From Iningainema tapete BLCC-T55 (GTDB taxonomy: Bacteria > Cyanobacteriota > Cyanobacteriia > Cyanobacteriales > Nostocaceae): a stretch of DNA of 64,000 nt. Location: assembly GCF_014698965.1 (NCBI RefSeq), contig NZ_JACXAE010000086.1, positions 186,001 to 250,000 of the forward strand. Reading direction: 5' to 3'. Numbering within the stretch: position 1 is the first letter of the stretch; every line of letters starts with the position of its first letter. Of the stretch, positions 43,880 to 53,818 are shown piece by piece. The notes beneath the pieces are model-generated. The model searched no databases. It saw only the letters and a list, made by a program, of their open reading frames with translations, and was not told the DNA's origin. The translations under genes and the position numbers were made by a program.

Positions 43880-45751
43880 GTGGGTAATTTTTGTATGATA
43901 TTCAAAGACTTTCAGAAGCCTTTTAAACTGCAAAATCAAATTCTGCTTCTGCTACTTTTAAGCAGTATTATTCCTGTATCAATTGTGGGAGCTTATGGTA
44001 TTGCTTCTTCCACCAGCGCCTTATCAAACTTAGCTGAAAACAATCTCCAGAAGCAAGTAGATGACGAAGCTGAGAAAATTCAAGCAGTATTACAAGGAAT
44101 TACGGATGATGTCTTATTCTTAAGTAAAACTCCTGAAGTAAAAGGTATTATTGCATCAGGCGATCGCAACTCAAGCAACTGGAATAAGCAGCTGCAAGGT
44201 ATCTTTGCTAGCTTAATCGAGACAAAGCCCTTTTACATGCAACTGCGGTATATAGATGAAAATGGGCAGGAAATTGTGCGCGTCGATTCAGATGGAGCTA
44301 ATGTCAAAGTTATCTCCCAAGCCGAACTACAAAATAAGAAAGAACGACCATATTTTGGCGAAACAATGAAGTTGTCTCCGGGAATTGTCTATACTTCAGC
44401 TGTAGAGTTAAATCAGGAACGGGGTCAAATTGAAAGACCTTTTAAACCAACTATTAGGTATTCTACACCAATTGTTGACTCAACTGGTACAAAAAGAGGA
44501 ATCATTATCGCCAACGTATTAGCTAACAAATTCATAAAAATTGTCGAAGAGGCAGATGCATCTGAAAAAGAAGAGGCTTTACTAGTCGATCAAAATGGTT
44601 ACTATATCTCTCATCCCAAACCAGAAAAAGAGTGGGGAGTTGATCTCAAGAAGAATGAGAAATTATCCAAGGATTATCCACCAGAGATTGCTCAGCAAAT
44701 TCTCAACAATAAGCAGGGACTTATTAGTGAGGGAACCGATCAACTGATTGCCTACCAAAGAATTGTTCCAAATCCAAATCAGTCCGAATATCTAGTTGCT
44801 ATCACTCAATCCCCTAAAAATACCATTTTTGCTTCGGTTAACTGGCTAAAAATCGTCGCCAGTGTGATAATTTTGGCTTCAATAGCTACAGTGCTACCAC
44901 TAGGAATTTTTAGAGCGCGGCAACTAACGAATTTAATTAAGCAACTCATTAATGGAATTTCTGCTTCTAGCCAGCAATCTTTCTCAGCCTTGGAACAGCA
45001 AGAACGTATCGCTAGTCAGCAATCTACCTCAGTAAATGAAACTACCACTACTATGGATGAGCTAGAAGCTTCCTTCCGACAATCATCTGAACAGGCTAAA
45101 GCCGCTGTTGCTGCTGCACAGCAAGTACTTCAACTTACAGAAAGTGGTACTGAAGCAGTAGAAAAAAACATGGAAGGTATGTTCGTCTTAGAAAAGAAAG
45201 TGGGAGCCATCGCCGAGCAAATGCTTCACTTAAGTGAGCAAGCTAATCAAATTGGCAGTATCTCTCAGTTCGTTTCTGACTTAGCGAACCAGACTAATAT
45301 GCTAGCACTTAATTCAGCAGTTGAAGCTGTTCGGGCTGGAGAACATGGTAAAGGCTTTTCTGTAGTCGCCAATGAGATTCGCAGATTGGCAGATCAAAGT
45401 CAACGTTCTGCCGAAAAGATTTACATCTTAGTTTCCGAAATCCAAAGCGCGGTAAGTTCAACAGTGATGATGACAGAAGAAGGTACCAAGACAGTAACAG
45501 CAGGGGTGGAAATTGCGCAAAAAACAGAGCAAGCCTTTGTAGGCGTGGAGCAAGCAGTTAACAAAGTGGTGTTAAACAATCAACAAATTTCGCTCAATCT
45601 CAAGCAACAACTAGATGGTATCCAACAAGTTGTTCAAGCAATGGACAATATTAACCGGGGAGCAAAAGAAACAGCCATTGGTATTAATCAAACAAAGTTG
45701 AATACCCAGCAACTTAACGAAATAGCTCTTGAGCTTAAACAGGTAGTTTAA
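43880..45751 (+). CDS. Methyl-accepting chemotaxis protein (dCache-like sensor)
   Basis: 623 residues. A first membrane helix (about 21-42) and a roughly 270-residue extracytoplasmic domain with the dCache pattern follow ([45 protein letters not shown]). The second helix is near 316-340. The cytoplasmic part ends with the MCP hairpin [20 protein letters not shown], then [20 protein letters not shown]. No clear HAMP is visible. It should sense a small ligand or stimulus and control CheA. The frame opens at GTG 43880 with ATG 43895 as alternative; neither has a strong ribosome binding site. It is the first gene of the operon. Confidence 0.88.
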   Translation: MGNFCMIFKDFQKPFKLQNQILLLLLLSSIIPVSIVGAYGIASSTSALSNLAENNLQKQVDDEAEKIQAVLQGITDDVLFLSKTPEVKGIIASGDRNSSNWNKQLQGIFASLIETKPFYMQLRYIDENGQEIVRVDSDGANVKVISQAELQNKKERPYFGETMKLSPGIVYTSAVELNQERGQIERPFKPTIRYSTPIVDSTGTKRGIIIANVLANKFIKIVEEADASEKEEALLVDQNGYYISHPKPEKEWGVDLKKNEKLSKDYPPEIAQQILNNKQGLISEGTDQLIAYQRIVPNPNQSEYLVAITQSPKNTIFASVNWLKIVASVIILASIATVLPLGIFRARQLTNLIKQLINGISASSQQSFSALEQQERIASQQSTSVNETTTTMDELEASFRQSSEQAKAAVAAAQQVLQLTESGTEAVEKNMEGMFVLEKKVGAIAEQMLHLSEQANQIGSISQFVSDLANQTNMLALNSAVEAVRAGEHGKGFSVVANEIRRLADQSQRSAEKIYILVSEIQSAVSSTVMMTEEGTKTVTAGVEIAQKTEQAFVGVEQAVNKVVLNNQQISLNLKQQLDGIQQVVQAMDNINRGAKETAIGINQTKLNTQQLNEIALELKQVV

Positions 45752-45857
45752 CTCAGTACGCCTTGACTAAGGTACTGAAGCTGACAGTAGCTCTGAGCAA
45801 ATAAATTTATTGGCAGACTAACCGCTATGCTCTGTAAACTGCTTTTGTGCAAAAATT

Positions 45858-48800
45858 ATGATGATTACAGACGAAGAACTCCGAAATCTGTATAAGATTT
45901 CTGGCGAAGAACATTTGCAAAAAATGGAAGCTCTTTTACTGCATTTACAAACTTCGCCCAATGACGAAACGTGGGAAGAATTGCGGCAAGAAGTACATAG
46001 TCTTAAAGGAGATTCTCGCAGTCTTGGCGTAGAACCTGTAGAAATTCTCAGCAATCAAGTAGAAGAGATTATCTTGTTTGTCAAAAATAACCAAATCGCC
46101 TTTACTGAATATGTGGGCGATCGCCTGTTTCAAGGATTGAATGCAATGAACAGATTGATTCAAGAAGCAGTGACAGGTAACCCAAGTGGAATAGAAACTT
46201 CTCAAATTATTGACAATTTGATGGAAGTATTTTTGCCACCTACACAACAGGGGCAAGAAGTTGCTGTCAGTGACTATACCGTTGAACTCTTACCAAGCTT
46301 GATTGAAGACGAAGAACTCCGAAATCTGTATAAAATTTCTAGCCTTGAACATTTACAGAAAATAGAAGTTCTGTTATTACATCTAAACGAACAACCAGGT
46401 GAAGAAACCTGGGAAGAATTGCGGCGAGAAGTACACAGTCTCAAAGGAGACTCTCGCAGTCTCGGCGTAGAAACTGTAGAAATTTTGAGCAATCAAGTCG
46501 AAGAAATTGTCTTAGGTATTCAACGCAAACAAATTACTCTCACCGAAGATGTGAGTACTCGCCTCCTGCAAGGTTTAGATGCCATGAGCCGACTAGTTCA
46601 AGAAGCAGTGACAGGTAAACCGAGTGGGGTAGAAATACTCAAAACTCTTGACACTTTGGCAGAAGTATTTTTATTGTCTACACAGCCACAGCCGGAGATA
46701 CCTGTAAAAGGCAACATCCAAATAGTTCCAATTTTGATTGAAGACGAAGAACTCCGAAATGCTTATCAAATTTCTAGCTTTGAACGTTTACAAAAATTAG
46801 AAGCTAGCTTGCTGCAAATCGAAAAGAATCCTTTTGATACAGCAACTTTAGAACAGATGCTACGCGGAGTCCATAGTTTGAAAGGAGACTCTAGAAGTGT
46901 TGGGGTAGAAACAGTAGAAGTTCTTAGCCATGAAATTGAAGAGATTCTTTTGGGTGTCAAACGCAAACAAATTGCCTTAACTCCATCCGTGAGCGATCGC
47001 TTGTTGCAAGGATTAGATGCAATGGGCAGACTAATTCAAGAAGCGACGACAGGTAAACCTAGTGGGGTAGATACAGTTCAAATCCTTGACTCTTTGATGG
47101 AAACTGTTTGGATACCACCTGTTGAGGAGTTCCAATCATTTTTTGAACCCCCTCAACCTGTCGAAGTGGCAAAATTGCCTTCATCGTCAGAGGTGAATGA
47201 AACACATCGCATCGACACAATTCGGGTAGAAACTCGCCATCTTGATGCTTTAATGGCACAAGCCGAGGAATTAACAGTTACCAAAATTGCCATAGCTCAT
47301 GCCACTGCGCAAATTGAGGAAATGTTAACTTTGTGGGAAGAGTGGAAAGCTAGTCTGAGCAAAGGAAGATCTGTTGATTCTCCATTTAACCGTGCCAATC
47401 CTTATCAAGAGCGCCTAGAAAAAATTATCAACTCTGTGTGGACTTCAACTCAAGAAAATAGTTCTAGGTTAGAAATTGTTACTGGGGAATTAAGAGAAAA
47501 AATTCGTACCTTGCGGCTTCTTCCTTTATCCAACGTGTTTCAGTTGTACCACCGCGTGGTTAGGGATTTAGCAAAACAACAATCAAAACAAGTGGAATTA
47601 ATCATTGAAGGAGGAGAAACAACAGCCGACAAACGCTTGATTGAAGAAATCCAAGACTCTTTAATGCACATGGTTCGGAATGCGATCGATCATGGGATTG
47701 AAACTCCAGCGGAACGAGAACAATTGGGCAAACCTCCTATCGCCACCATTTGGCTGAGGGGCTACCAAACTGCTAACAACATCGTGATTGAAGTTGCAGA
47801 TGATGGGCGAGGGCTAGACATCGAAAAGATTAAACAAACTGCTCTGGAAAGAGAAATTTGCACAAAAGAAGCTCTCGCGACTATGACTTCAAACCAAATT
47901 TATGCTTTAATTTTAGCTCCTGGTTTCTCAACCCGGAGTTTGATTACAGAAATTTCTGGTAGAGGTATTGGGTTAGATGTAGTACGTACAAACGTCGAAC
48001 GGCTTAAAGGCAATATTCACATAGAATCAACTCCCGGTCGAGGATGCCTCTTCCGCATACAGCTTAGCACAACCTTAACAACTGTTCATGCACTGCTGCT
48101 CGAAATTCAAGGAGTTGTCTATGCTCTACCAATTGAGTTTGTGCTAACCACTTTACTTGTCTTGCCAGAGCAAATTTCTACTATTGAAGATAAGGCGTAC
48201 ATAATTTTTGAAGATCAAAGTATCTCGGTTGCCAACCTTGCTGATGTCTTGGAATCCAATCAAGCTGATGCTAAGACAAGCGTTGCTGAACAACCAAAGA
48301 GTAATCTCAAGCCTTGCATCCTACTGAAAGTTGGAGAACAACAAGCTGGATTCTTTGTCGATGCTTGTTTAGATACTCAAGAGATTGTACTCAAACCGCA
48401 GAGCCAGCTATTAAAAAGGGTACGTAATGTCTCTGGAGCAACTATTCTCCCCACTGGAGAAGTTTGTATGATTCTTAACCCTTCCGATTTACTCAAATCA
48501 CTGCAAAAACAATCCATATCAGTTTCAATTAAACCTAAAGAACGCAAAAAGCCAGTTATTCTCTTAGTAGAAGACTCTATCCCTGTTCGCACTCAAGAAA
48601 AACGGCTTTTGGAAAATGCTGGGTATGAAGTAGTTTTAGCTGTGGATGGACTAGATGGTTATAACAAACTAAGAACTAGGGATTTTGATGCAGTGATTTC
48701 TGATGTGGAAATGCCCAATCTGGATGGGTTTGCCCTAACTGCAAAAATTCGTCAGTATCAGGAATATAGCAAATTACCAATTATTTTAGTCACAACGCTT

Positions 48801-48929
48801 GCTGGTGACGAAGATAAGCAAAAAGGAATTGCCGCCGGGGCTGATGCTTACATTATTAAAGGTAAATTTAATCAAAGTATTTTGTTAGAAACATTAGAAA
48901 AACTTGTTGAATTGTTGAATGTCTATTAA
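45858..48929 (+). CDS. cheA: Hybrid CheA histidine kinase with three Hpt domains and a receiver
   Basis: 1023 residues. Three near-identical N-terminal Hpt units place their phospho-acceptor histidines (VHSLKGDSRS) at 47, 193 and 339, an exact period of 146. Then come the dimerisation helices (near 445-570), the ATPase with N box MVRNAIDHGIETP, G1 VADDGRGLD and G2 GRGIGLDVVRTNVERLKG, a CheW-like regulatory domain, and a C-terminal receiver with Asp949 (ISDVEMPNLDG). It takes input from the MCP through CheW and can pass phosphate to CheB, the internal receiver and the PatA-like regulator. Such hybrid CheA proteins in cyanobacteria control type IV pili-driven motility. Its last 11 bases overlap cheB. 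Confidence 0.93.
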   Translation: MMITDEELRNLYKISGEEHLQKMEALLLHLQTSPNDETWEELRQEVHSLKGDSRSLGVEPVEILSNQVEEIILFVKNNQIAFTEYVGDRLFQGLNAMNRLIQEAVTGNPSGIETSQIIDNLMEVFLPPTQQGQEVAVSDYTVELLPSLIEDEELRNLYKISSLEHLQKIEVLLLHLNEQPGEETWEELRREVHSLKGDSRSLGVETVEILSNQVEEIVLGIQRKQITLTEDVSTRLLQGLDAMSRLVQEAVTGKPSGVEILKTLDTLAEVFLLSTQPQPEIPVKGNIQIVPILIEDEELRNAYQISSFERLQKLEASLLQIEKNPFDTATLEQMLRGVHSLKGDSRSVGVETVEVLSHEIEEILLGVKRKQIALTPSVSDRLLQGLDAMGRLIQEATTGKPSGVDTVQILDSLMETVWIPPVEEFQSFFEPPQPVEVAKLPSSSEVNETHRIDTIRVETRHLDALMAQAEELTVTKIAIAHATAQIEEMLTLWEEWKASLSKGRSVDSPFNRANPYQERLEKIINSVWTSTQENSSRLEIVTGELREKIRTLRLLPLSNVFQLYHRVVRDLAKQQSKQVELIIEGGETTADKRLIEEIQDSLMHMVRNAIDHGIETPAEREQLGKPPIATIWLRGYQTANNIVIEVADDGRGLDIEKIKQTALEREICTKEALATMTSNQIYALILAPGFSTRSLITEISGRGIGLDVVRTNVERLKGNIHIESTPGRGCLFRIQLSTTLTTVHALLLEIQGVVYALPIEFVLTTLLVLPEQISTIEDKAYIIFEDQSISVANLADVLESNQADAKTSVAEQPKSNLKPCILLKVGEQQAGFFVDACLDTQEIVLKPQSQLLKRVRNVSGATILPTGEVCMILNPSDLLKSLQKQSISVSIKPKERKKPVILLVEDSIPVRTQEKRLLENAGYEVVLAVDGLDGYNKLRTRDFDAVISDVEMPNLDGFALTAKIRQYQEYSKLPIILVTTLAGDEDKQKGIAAGADAYIIKGKFNQSILLETLEKLVELLNVY

Positions 48930-49956
48930 AGTTTTGTTAGTCGAAGATTCACAAATTTCTCTAGTCATATTGAAAAGAATTCTTAACTCATCACCACAAA
49001 TTGAAGTGGTGGGAGAAGCCCGTACTGGTTTAGAAGGTTTAGCACTAATTCCCCAAGTTGAGCCAGATGTCATTTGTACAGATTTATATATGCCTCAGAT
49101 GGATGGATTGACGTTTACATCTGAAGTTATGGCGCTTTACCCTCGACCTATTCTAGTAATTAGTGTCTCAGTACAGCAAGACAATACTCATCAAGTTTTT
49201 CAACTTTTAAATGCAGGAGCAGTAGATATTTTTCCTAAACCATCGGCAGGATTATCTTTTGAAGATGAACAAATTAAGCAGGATTTAATCAATAAGATTA
49301 AAATTCTTTCTGGGGTAAAGGTATTGAGAAAAAAACGGCAGTATCCATTATTAAATAATCGGGAAATTGTTCATCCATTTGTCCAATTTATTCAGCCTAA
49401 AATTGTGGTTATTGGTGCATCTACTGGTGGTCCTCAAGCTTTAGAGGAACTGTTTACTGCTCTACCATCCAATTTTCCTGTCCCAATAATTTGTGTACAG
49501 CACATTTGTGTTGGTTTTTTACAAGGACTAATTGATTGGTTAGCTAAAAGTTGTCGATTGTCAATTCAAATTGCTGTATCAGGAGATCTTCCAAAACCAG
49601 GAAGGATTTATTTCCCTCCCGAAAAGTTACATTTAAAACTAGATGCTATGGGTAGGTTTGTCTATTCTGATGCACCACCCGTGATGGGACATCGCCCTTC
49701 TATCACAATTACATTCGAGTCTGTAGCTCAGTTTTATGGGAAAGCTACAATGGGTATATTGTTAACTGGTATGGGTAGAGATGGAGCTCAAGGTATGAGC
49801 GCGATCTCCGCTACTGGTGGCTTTACGATTGCTCAAGACGAAGCTACTTCTGTAGTTTTTGGAATGCCAAAAGAAGCAATATTGTTGAGAGCCGTCAAAC
49901 AGGTTTTGCCAATTCAGGCGATCGCACCGACACTACTAAATATCTTTAAGCAGTAA
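48919..49956 (+). CDS. cheB: Chemotaxis response regulator protein-glutamate methylesterase CheB
   Basis: 345 residues: a receiver domain (about 1-120) with Asp55 (VICTDLYMPQMDG), a linker, then the methylesterase with the full catalytic triad: Ser168 in GASTGGPQAL, His195 in QHICVGF and Asp288 in GMGRDGAQGM. It removes methyl groups from (and deamidates) the MCP for adaptation, activated by CheA. The 11-base overlap with cheA suggests translational coupling. With cheR next, this operon encodes a complete adaptation pair, which cyanobacterial pili-type loci often lack. Confidence 0.95.
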   Translation: MSIKVLLVEDSQISLVILKRILNSSPQIEVVGEARTGLEGLALIPQVEPDVICTDLYMPQMDGLTFTSEVMALYPRPILVISVSVQQDNTHQVFQLLNAGAVDIFPKPSAGLSFEDEQIKQDLINKIKILSGVKVLRKKRQYPLLNNREIVHPFVQFIQPKIVVIGASTGGPQALEELFTALPSNFPVPIICVQHICVGFLQGLIDWLAKSCRLSIQIAVSGDLPKPGRIYFPPEKLHLKLDAMGRFVYSDAPPVMGHRPSITITFESVAQFYGKATMGILLTGMGRDGAQGMSAISATGGFTIAQDEATSVVFGMPKEAILLRAVKQVLPIQAIAPTLLNIFKQ

Positions 49957-50009
49957 ATTTATAGCGGTTTCAATAAGGCTCTTTGCTTTTACAAAATAAG
50001 GAGATGAAA

Positions 50010-50864
50010 GTGACATATGCGGATTTAAATACAGAGTTAAGACAGGCTTTTATGCGGTTAATTGTTAAGCATACTGGATTGGAGATTAGAGAGCGAGATC
50101 AAGCAGGTTTACAAGAAAAGATTTTCGCTAGAATGAAAGCTCTCAAATTAGATTTACCTGAAAAATACTATCAGTTTTTATCTACTAATAATCATGAAGA
50201 ATGGCTTAAATTAATTAAATTACTAACTAACACTGACAGTTATTTTTTTCGAGATAAAGAGCAATTCTCTCTTCTGCGCTATTACATTTTTCCTGAATTA
50301 ATTAAACGTCATTACAGTACTAAAACTATTCGTATTTGTAGTGCCGGATGTTCATCTGGTGAAGAACCGTATTCTATAGCGATTATTCTCAAAGAAATTA
50401 TTCCTAATTTTGAGGAATGGAATGTACTAATTTTAGGGTTAGATATTAATCAAGCAGTTTTAAATAAAGCAAAAACGGGAATTTATACTTCCTGGTCCTT
50501 TAGGAATATTGATCCCTACATTCAGCAAAGATATTTTAAGTTATTCAACGAGCATTATCACATTCATGAATCAATTAAGCAAATGGTTAAATTTATAAAT
50601 ATAAATTTAGTTCAAGATGTAATTCAAACGCAAAATGAAATGAGAGATATGGACTTAATTGTTTGCCGTAATGTTTTTATATATTTTGAAGTCGAGGCGA
50701 TCGCTAAGGTCTTAGATAAATTTTACCATATGCTAAAGCCATCAGGATATCTCCTGACTGGTCATACTGAACTTTATCATCAGAATTTAAGTCAATTTGA
50801 AACACAATTATTTCCAGAATCGGTAGTTTATCAACGTCGGGCAGAAGATTCAGGTGTAAAATGA
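50010..50864 (+). CDS. cheR: Chemotaxis protein methyltransferase CheR
   Basis: 284 residues from GTG 50010, chosen because AAGGAG ends six bases upstream. An ATG at 50004 directly abuts that site and a TTG at 49983 lies before it. The N-terminal helical domain has MRLIVKHTGLEI and LTNTDSYFFRDKEQFSLL. The SAM-binding domain has IRICSAGCSSGEEPYSIAI, LGLDINQAVLNKAK and DLIVCRNVFIYF. It methylates glutamates of the MCP. Its 3' end overlaps cheW by four bases (ATGA). Confidence 0.94.
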   Translation: MTYADLNTELRQAFMRLIVKHTGLEIRERDQAGLQEKIFARMKALKLDLPEKYYQFLSTNNHEEWLKLIKLLTNTDSYFFRDKEQFSLLRYYIFPELIKRHYSTKTIRICSAGCSSGEEPYSIAIILKEIIPNFEEWNVLILGLDINQAVLNKAKTGIYTSWSFRNIDPYIQQRYFKLFNEHYHIHESIKQMVKFININLVQDVIQTQNEMRDMDLIVCRNVFIYFEVEAIAKVLDKFYHMLKPSGYLLTGHTELYHQNLSQFETQLFPESVVYQRRAEDSGVK

Positions 50865-51853
50865 ACCAAGATTTTTATCTCACATTTAGATTAAATAATC
50901 GTCTTTATGGCATCAGTACAGTTTATGTTGAAGAGATTTTTTCTCTACCAGATTTGATCCCAATTTCTACAGCTTCTCCTGATAGTATTAATACGATTAA
51001 TCTTCAGGGAGATATTTTACCAGTAATGGATCTTAATCTCAGCTTGGGTTATCAATTACAAGAATATAGTTTGACCGATAGTATAGTCGTGTTCAGGTGG
51101 GAAGAATTGCGAGTAGGTATTATTGTTAACGAAATTCGTGAAGTTATTAACGTAACGACTCAAGAAATTCACACCGAATTCTATGAAGAACAAGCAATAA
51201 TCAAGCAAAATAAAATTATTGCTGGTGTTGCCAAAAATTTAGAAGATATTTTCATTTTGAACCATCCAGGATATTGGCTACCGATAGTTAGTAACTCATT
51301 AGAACAAGAAACCCAGACTAGTTATGATGTTGATACATTAGCACAGACAATTCTTCCCGCCCAAACTAATCATTTGGCGTTATCAACATACAGTCAGGAT
51401 ACACAGAGTTTAAGACCACTGACAGTATTTATTTTAAATGATGATTTTTTTGGTATTGATTTAAAAATGGTGCGTGAGTTTACCGACATTCGTAAAGTTA
51501 CTCCTGTTCCCTGTTGTCCAGCACATATTATTGGAAATATGAACTTGCGTGGAGAGATTATTACTTTAGTTGATATTCGTAGATTATTGAATATACAACC
51601 GACCAATATGCACGATTCTAAAGTAATAATTGTGGAGTTTGAGAGTATAGTTGCTGGTTTAGTAGTGGAAAAAGTTTGTGATGTAATGTTCTTTCTCAAC
51701 CCCTTAAATATAACAGAGATAATTAGTAGTTTGTATTCGATTAATAAGACGTATCTTCAAGGCACAACTCCTTACCAAGGAAAAATGATGAGTATTTTAG
51801 ATTTACCCAAAATTTTTCACCATGGTGGGTTAACAGTTAATGAGGCAGTTTGA
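50861..51853 (+). CDS. Double CheW-domain coupling protein
   Basis: 330 residues with two CheW modules (about 1-150 and 172-318). Each shows the strand pattern FRLNNRLYGISTVYVEEIF / FILNDDFFGIDLKMVREFT, the INLQGDILPVMDLN / MNLRGEIITLVDIR turn, and the late hydrophobic strands. CheW links MCP and CheA; a doubled form could bridge two receptors or arrays. It is translationally coupled to cheR through ATGA. It is the last gene of the operon, ending 7 bases before the convergent PatA-like gene. Confidence 0.9.
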   Translation: MNQDFYLTFRLNNRLYGISTVYVEEIFSLPDLIPISTASPDSINTINLQGDILPVMDLNLSLGYQLQEYSLTDSIVVFRWEELRVGIIVNEIREVINVTTQEIHTEFYEEQAIIKQNKIIAGVAKNLEDIFILNHPGYWLPIVSNSLEQETQTSYDVDTLAQTILPAQTNHLALSTYSQDTQSLRPLTVFILNDDFFGIDLKMVREFTDIRKVTPVPCCPAHIIGNMNLRGEIITLVDIRRLLNIQPTNMHDSKVIIVEFESIVAGLVVEKVCDVMFFLNPLNITEIISSLYSINKTYLQGTTPYQGKMMSILDLPKIFHHGGLTVNEAV

Positions 51854-51860
51854 TTTGTAG

Positions 51861-53009
51861 TTAAAACGATTTTACTTGATTGAGGGTATGACCTTGCCCA
51901 AGATATTTCTCAACCATATGCAGCAATTCTTGAGGTTGTGGAGGCTTACTGAGAAACTCCGTTGCACCAGCTAGCTGAGCGCGAACACGATCAATGGGAC
52001 TATTCTTAGCTGTTAAGATCAAAATTGGTGTATTTTTAAAAGCGGGAGTTTCTCGCAAAAACTTACAAACACTATAGCCATCAGCATTTGGTAGAAGCAA
52101 GTCTAACAAGATCAAATCAGGTTTGTGTTCGATCAGTTGACCAAACCCGCGCATTGGTTCTGGAATGATCAACACTTCATAACCTGCGGGTACTAAGATT
52201 TTTTTCAAAGTGTGTGTTAACACAGTACTATCATCAATACACGCGATTAGAGCCTGTTTTTGTAGAGATTTTGGTGATATAAATTTAGTAGGAATTAGCG
52301 GTTTTATGGTTGGTAACGCTAAATCTGGAATATTTTGAAATTGCAGTATCCCCTTATCCACGAAAGGCATTAACGAGCAAGCTACCTCTGTTACCGATTT
52401 CTCTAACTGCCAAGCGATATCCCAAAGGGTGTACATACCATTGAGATACTTTTCCAGAACTGGAGGTGCTTGACGATACCCACCCGATTGCAAAATTGGT
52501 GCTAGGATGGGACTAAAGTTCCCTAACCCAGATGTCAGCCATTTTCGCTGTGTTTGTGTAGCTTTGATTAGAACTGACTGCATTCCTTGAACTGACAAAG
52601 AGACAACCCTACATAAAGTGGATATAGCTTTTTCGCCAGGTTTCCAGTCGCTGATAAAGTCTGTGTAGGTAATTAAATCAAACAAACATTCTTGGAAAAC
52701 AGTACGAATTACTGAATTTGCTTGGATTAAGCTCAAGCGCTTTTGGCTAAGTCCTAATTCAAGCAAGTGATATTCCCACGACTCATTGCTTGTTAAGTGA
52801 GAAGTCTCAGCACACCAATTCCATTTAGGACAATGCTGCTTCAAAGCTCTGTCCCATCGTCTTACAGGATGAACCTCGCCTGTAGCATAAAGTAACTGAC
52901 CACGGACAAGATAAAGCTTCCAAGTGACAGCACTACTTGTTATAGTTAGTTCTCCATCACCGTATTTACTTAGATTGTTTAATTCTTCAGTTAATTTTGT
53001 TATTGTCAT
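51861..53009 (-). CDS. PatA-like response regulator (DUF4388 plus receiver)
   Basis: 382 residues from ATG 53009 (a TTG at 53018 is the alternative). The N-terminal PATAN/DUF4388-type domain (about 5-95) includes LTITSSAVTWKLYLVRGQLL and YATGEVHPVRRWDRAL. A helical middle follows, and the C-terminal receiver (about 258-378) has ACIDDS and phosphorylatable Asp in LILLDLLLPNADGYSV. Anabaena PatA, of this layout, affects heterocyst spacing. Other members (PixG/PtxA/HmpA types) are outputs of pili chemosensory loci, which fits its place facing the che operon. Confidence 0.88.
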   Translation of the reverse strand: MTITKLTEELNNLSKYGDGELTITSSAVTWKLYLVRGQLLYATGEVHPVRRWDRALKQHCPKWNWCAETSHLTSNESWEYHLLELGLSQKRLSLIQANSVIRTVFQECLFDLITYTDFISDWKPGEKAISTLCRVVSLSVQGMQSVLIKATQTQRKWLTSGLGNFSPILAPILQSGGYRQAPPVLEKYLNGMYTLWDIAWQLEKSVTEVACSLMPFVDKGILQFQNIPDLALPTIKPLIPTKFISPKSLQKQALIACIDDSTVLTHTLKKILVPAGYEVLIIPEPMRGFGQLIEHKPDLILLDLLLPNADGYSVCKFLRETPAFKNTPILILTAKNSPIDRVRAQLAGATEFLSKPPQPQELLHMVEKYLGQGHTLNQVKSF

Positions 53010-53818
53010 TCGTGTCAATTTAAATGGTATTTCAGCGTAAGAGTTTAGGATAATAACATGCCTTAGAACTAATTTTCATAAGTAGTCTTAAGGTAGTTTA
53101 GAGAACATCTAGGGACAAAATTATACGTTTAAATTTTGTCCCAGAATTTTTCTACCAATAAATTTATGTCTTGGCTTTAGGCTCAAGTATGCGATTAGCT
53201 GATGAGGTAAGTCTTTGAATCCGTTTTAACAGACTTGATCTATTAGCCTTAAACAGAAGTTCAAGGCTTACTATTATTACACAGCAGCGTTTAGATCTCT
53301 TGCTTACTTTTACACTTTTGTTATTATTAAGTTGTTGGTAGATTCTTTTCCATTCGTAAAAAGCTGTAACAATACTGAAATCTTTACTCAGTAATACACT
53401 ATAAAATTACGTATATAAAGTTACATCTTTTATGTATATACTTGTTTGCTCAGGTATTCATTTTTCAAAAATTATACAACATAAAACCGTAAAAAAGGAC
53501 ACTACTAAGCTAAAAAAATTGTATTTTATTAAGTGGTGATCGCCACTTGTCTTCTGCTAGCAGTAAAAAACTATTCTTTTGTCTACTTAAAATCTCATGT
53601 AATTTTTCAACTTAAGTAACATGAGCAAATAAATTACAAGTGAGGGGTCTAACCCCTCTTTGACACTAGTTTCATCCATTAGATTATGTTCGTAACTTGC
53701 AGCTTAATCCATAATGCACAATACCTAGAAAGGTAGAAAATTATTATCTATCTAGAGTTATACCTACCTTTGCATTGCTGAACTGCAAAAGTGTGAATTT
53801 AATTTGGGTGCAATAGAG
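53010..53818. other. Intergenic region after the chemosensory locus
   Basis: About 800 AT-rich bases. It holds the hairpins at 53208-53270 and a second small hairpin, GAGGGGTCTAACCCCTC (53642-53658). I see no gene or convincing relic. Confidence 0.45.
53208..53270. repeat. Composite hairpin repeat downstream of the chemosensory locus
   Basis: AAGTCT...AACAGACTT (53208-53236) followed by TAGCCTT-aaacag-AAGTTCAAGGCTTA (53243-53270). Order and spacing match the blocks at 3227-3279 and 43803-43854, so all three are members of one modular hairpin family. Confidence 0.6.
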
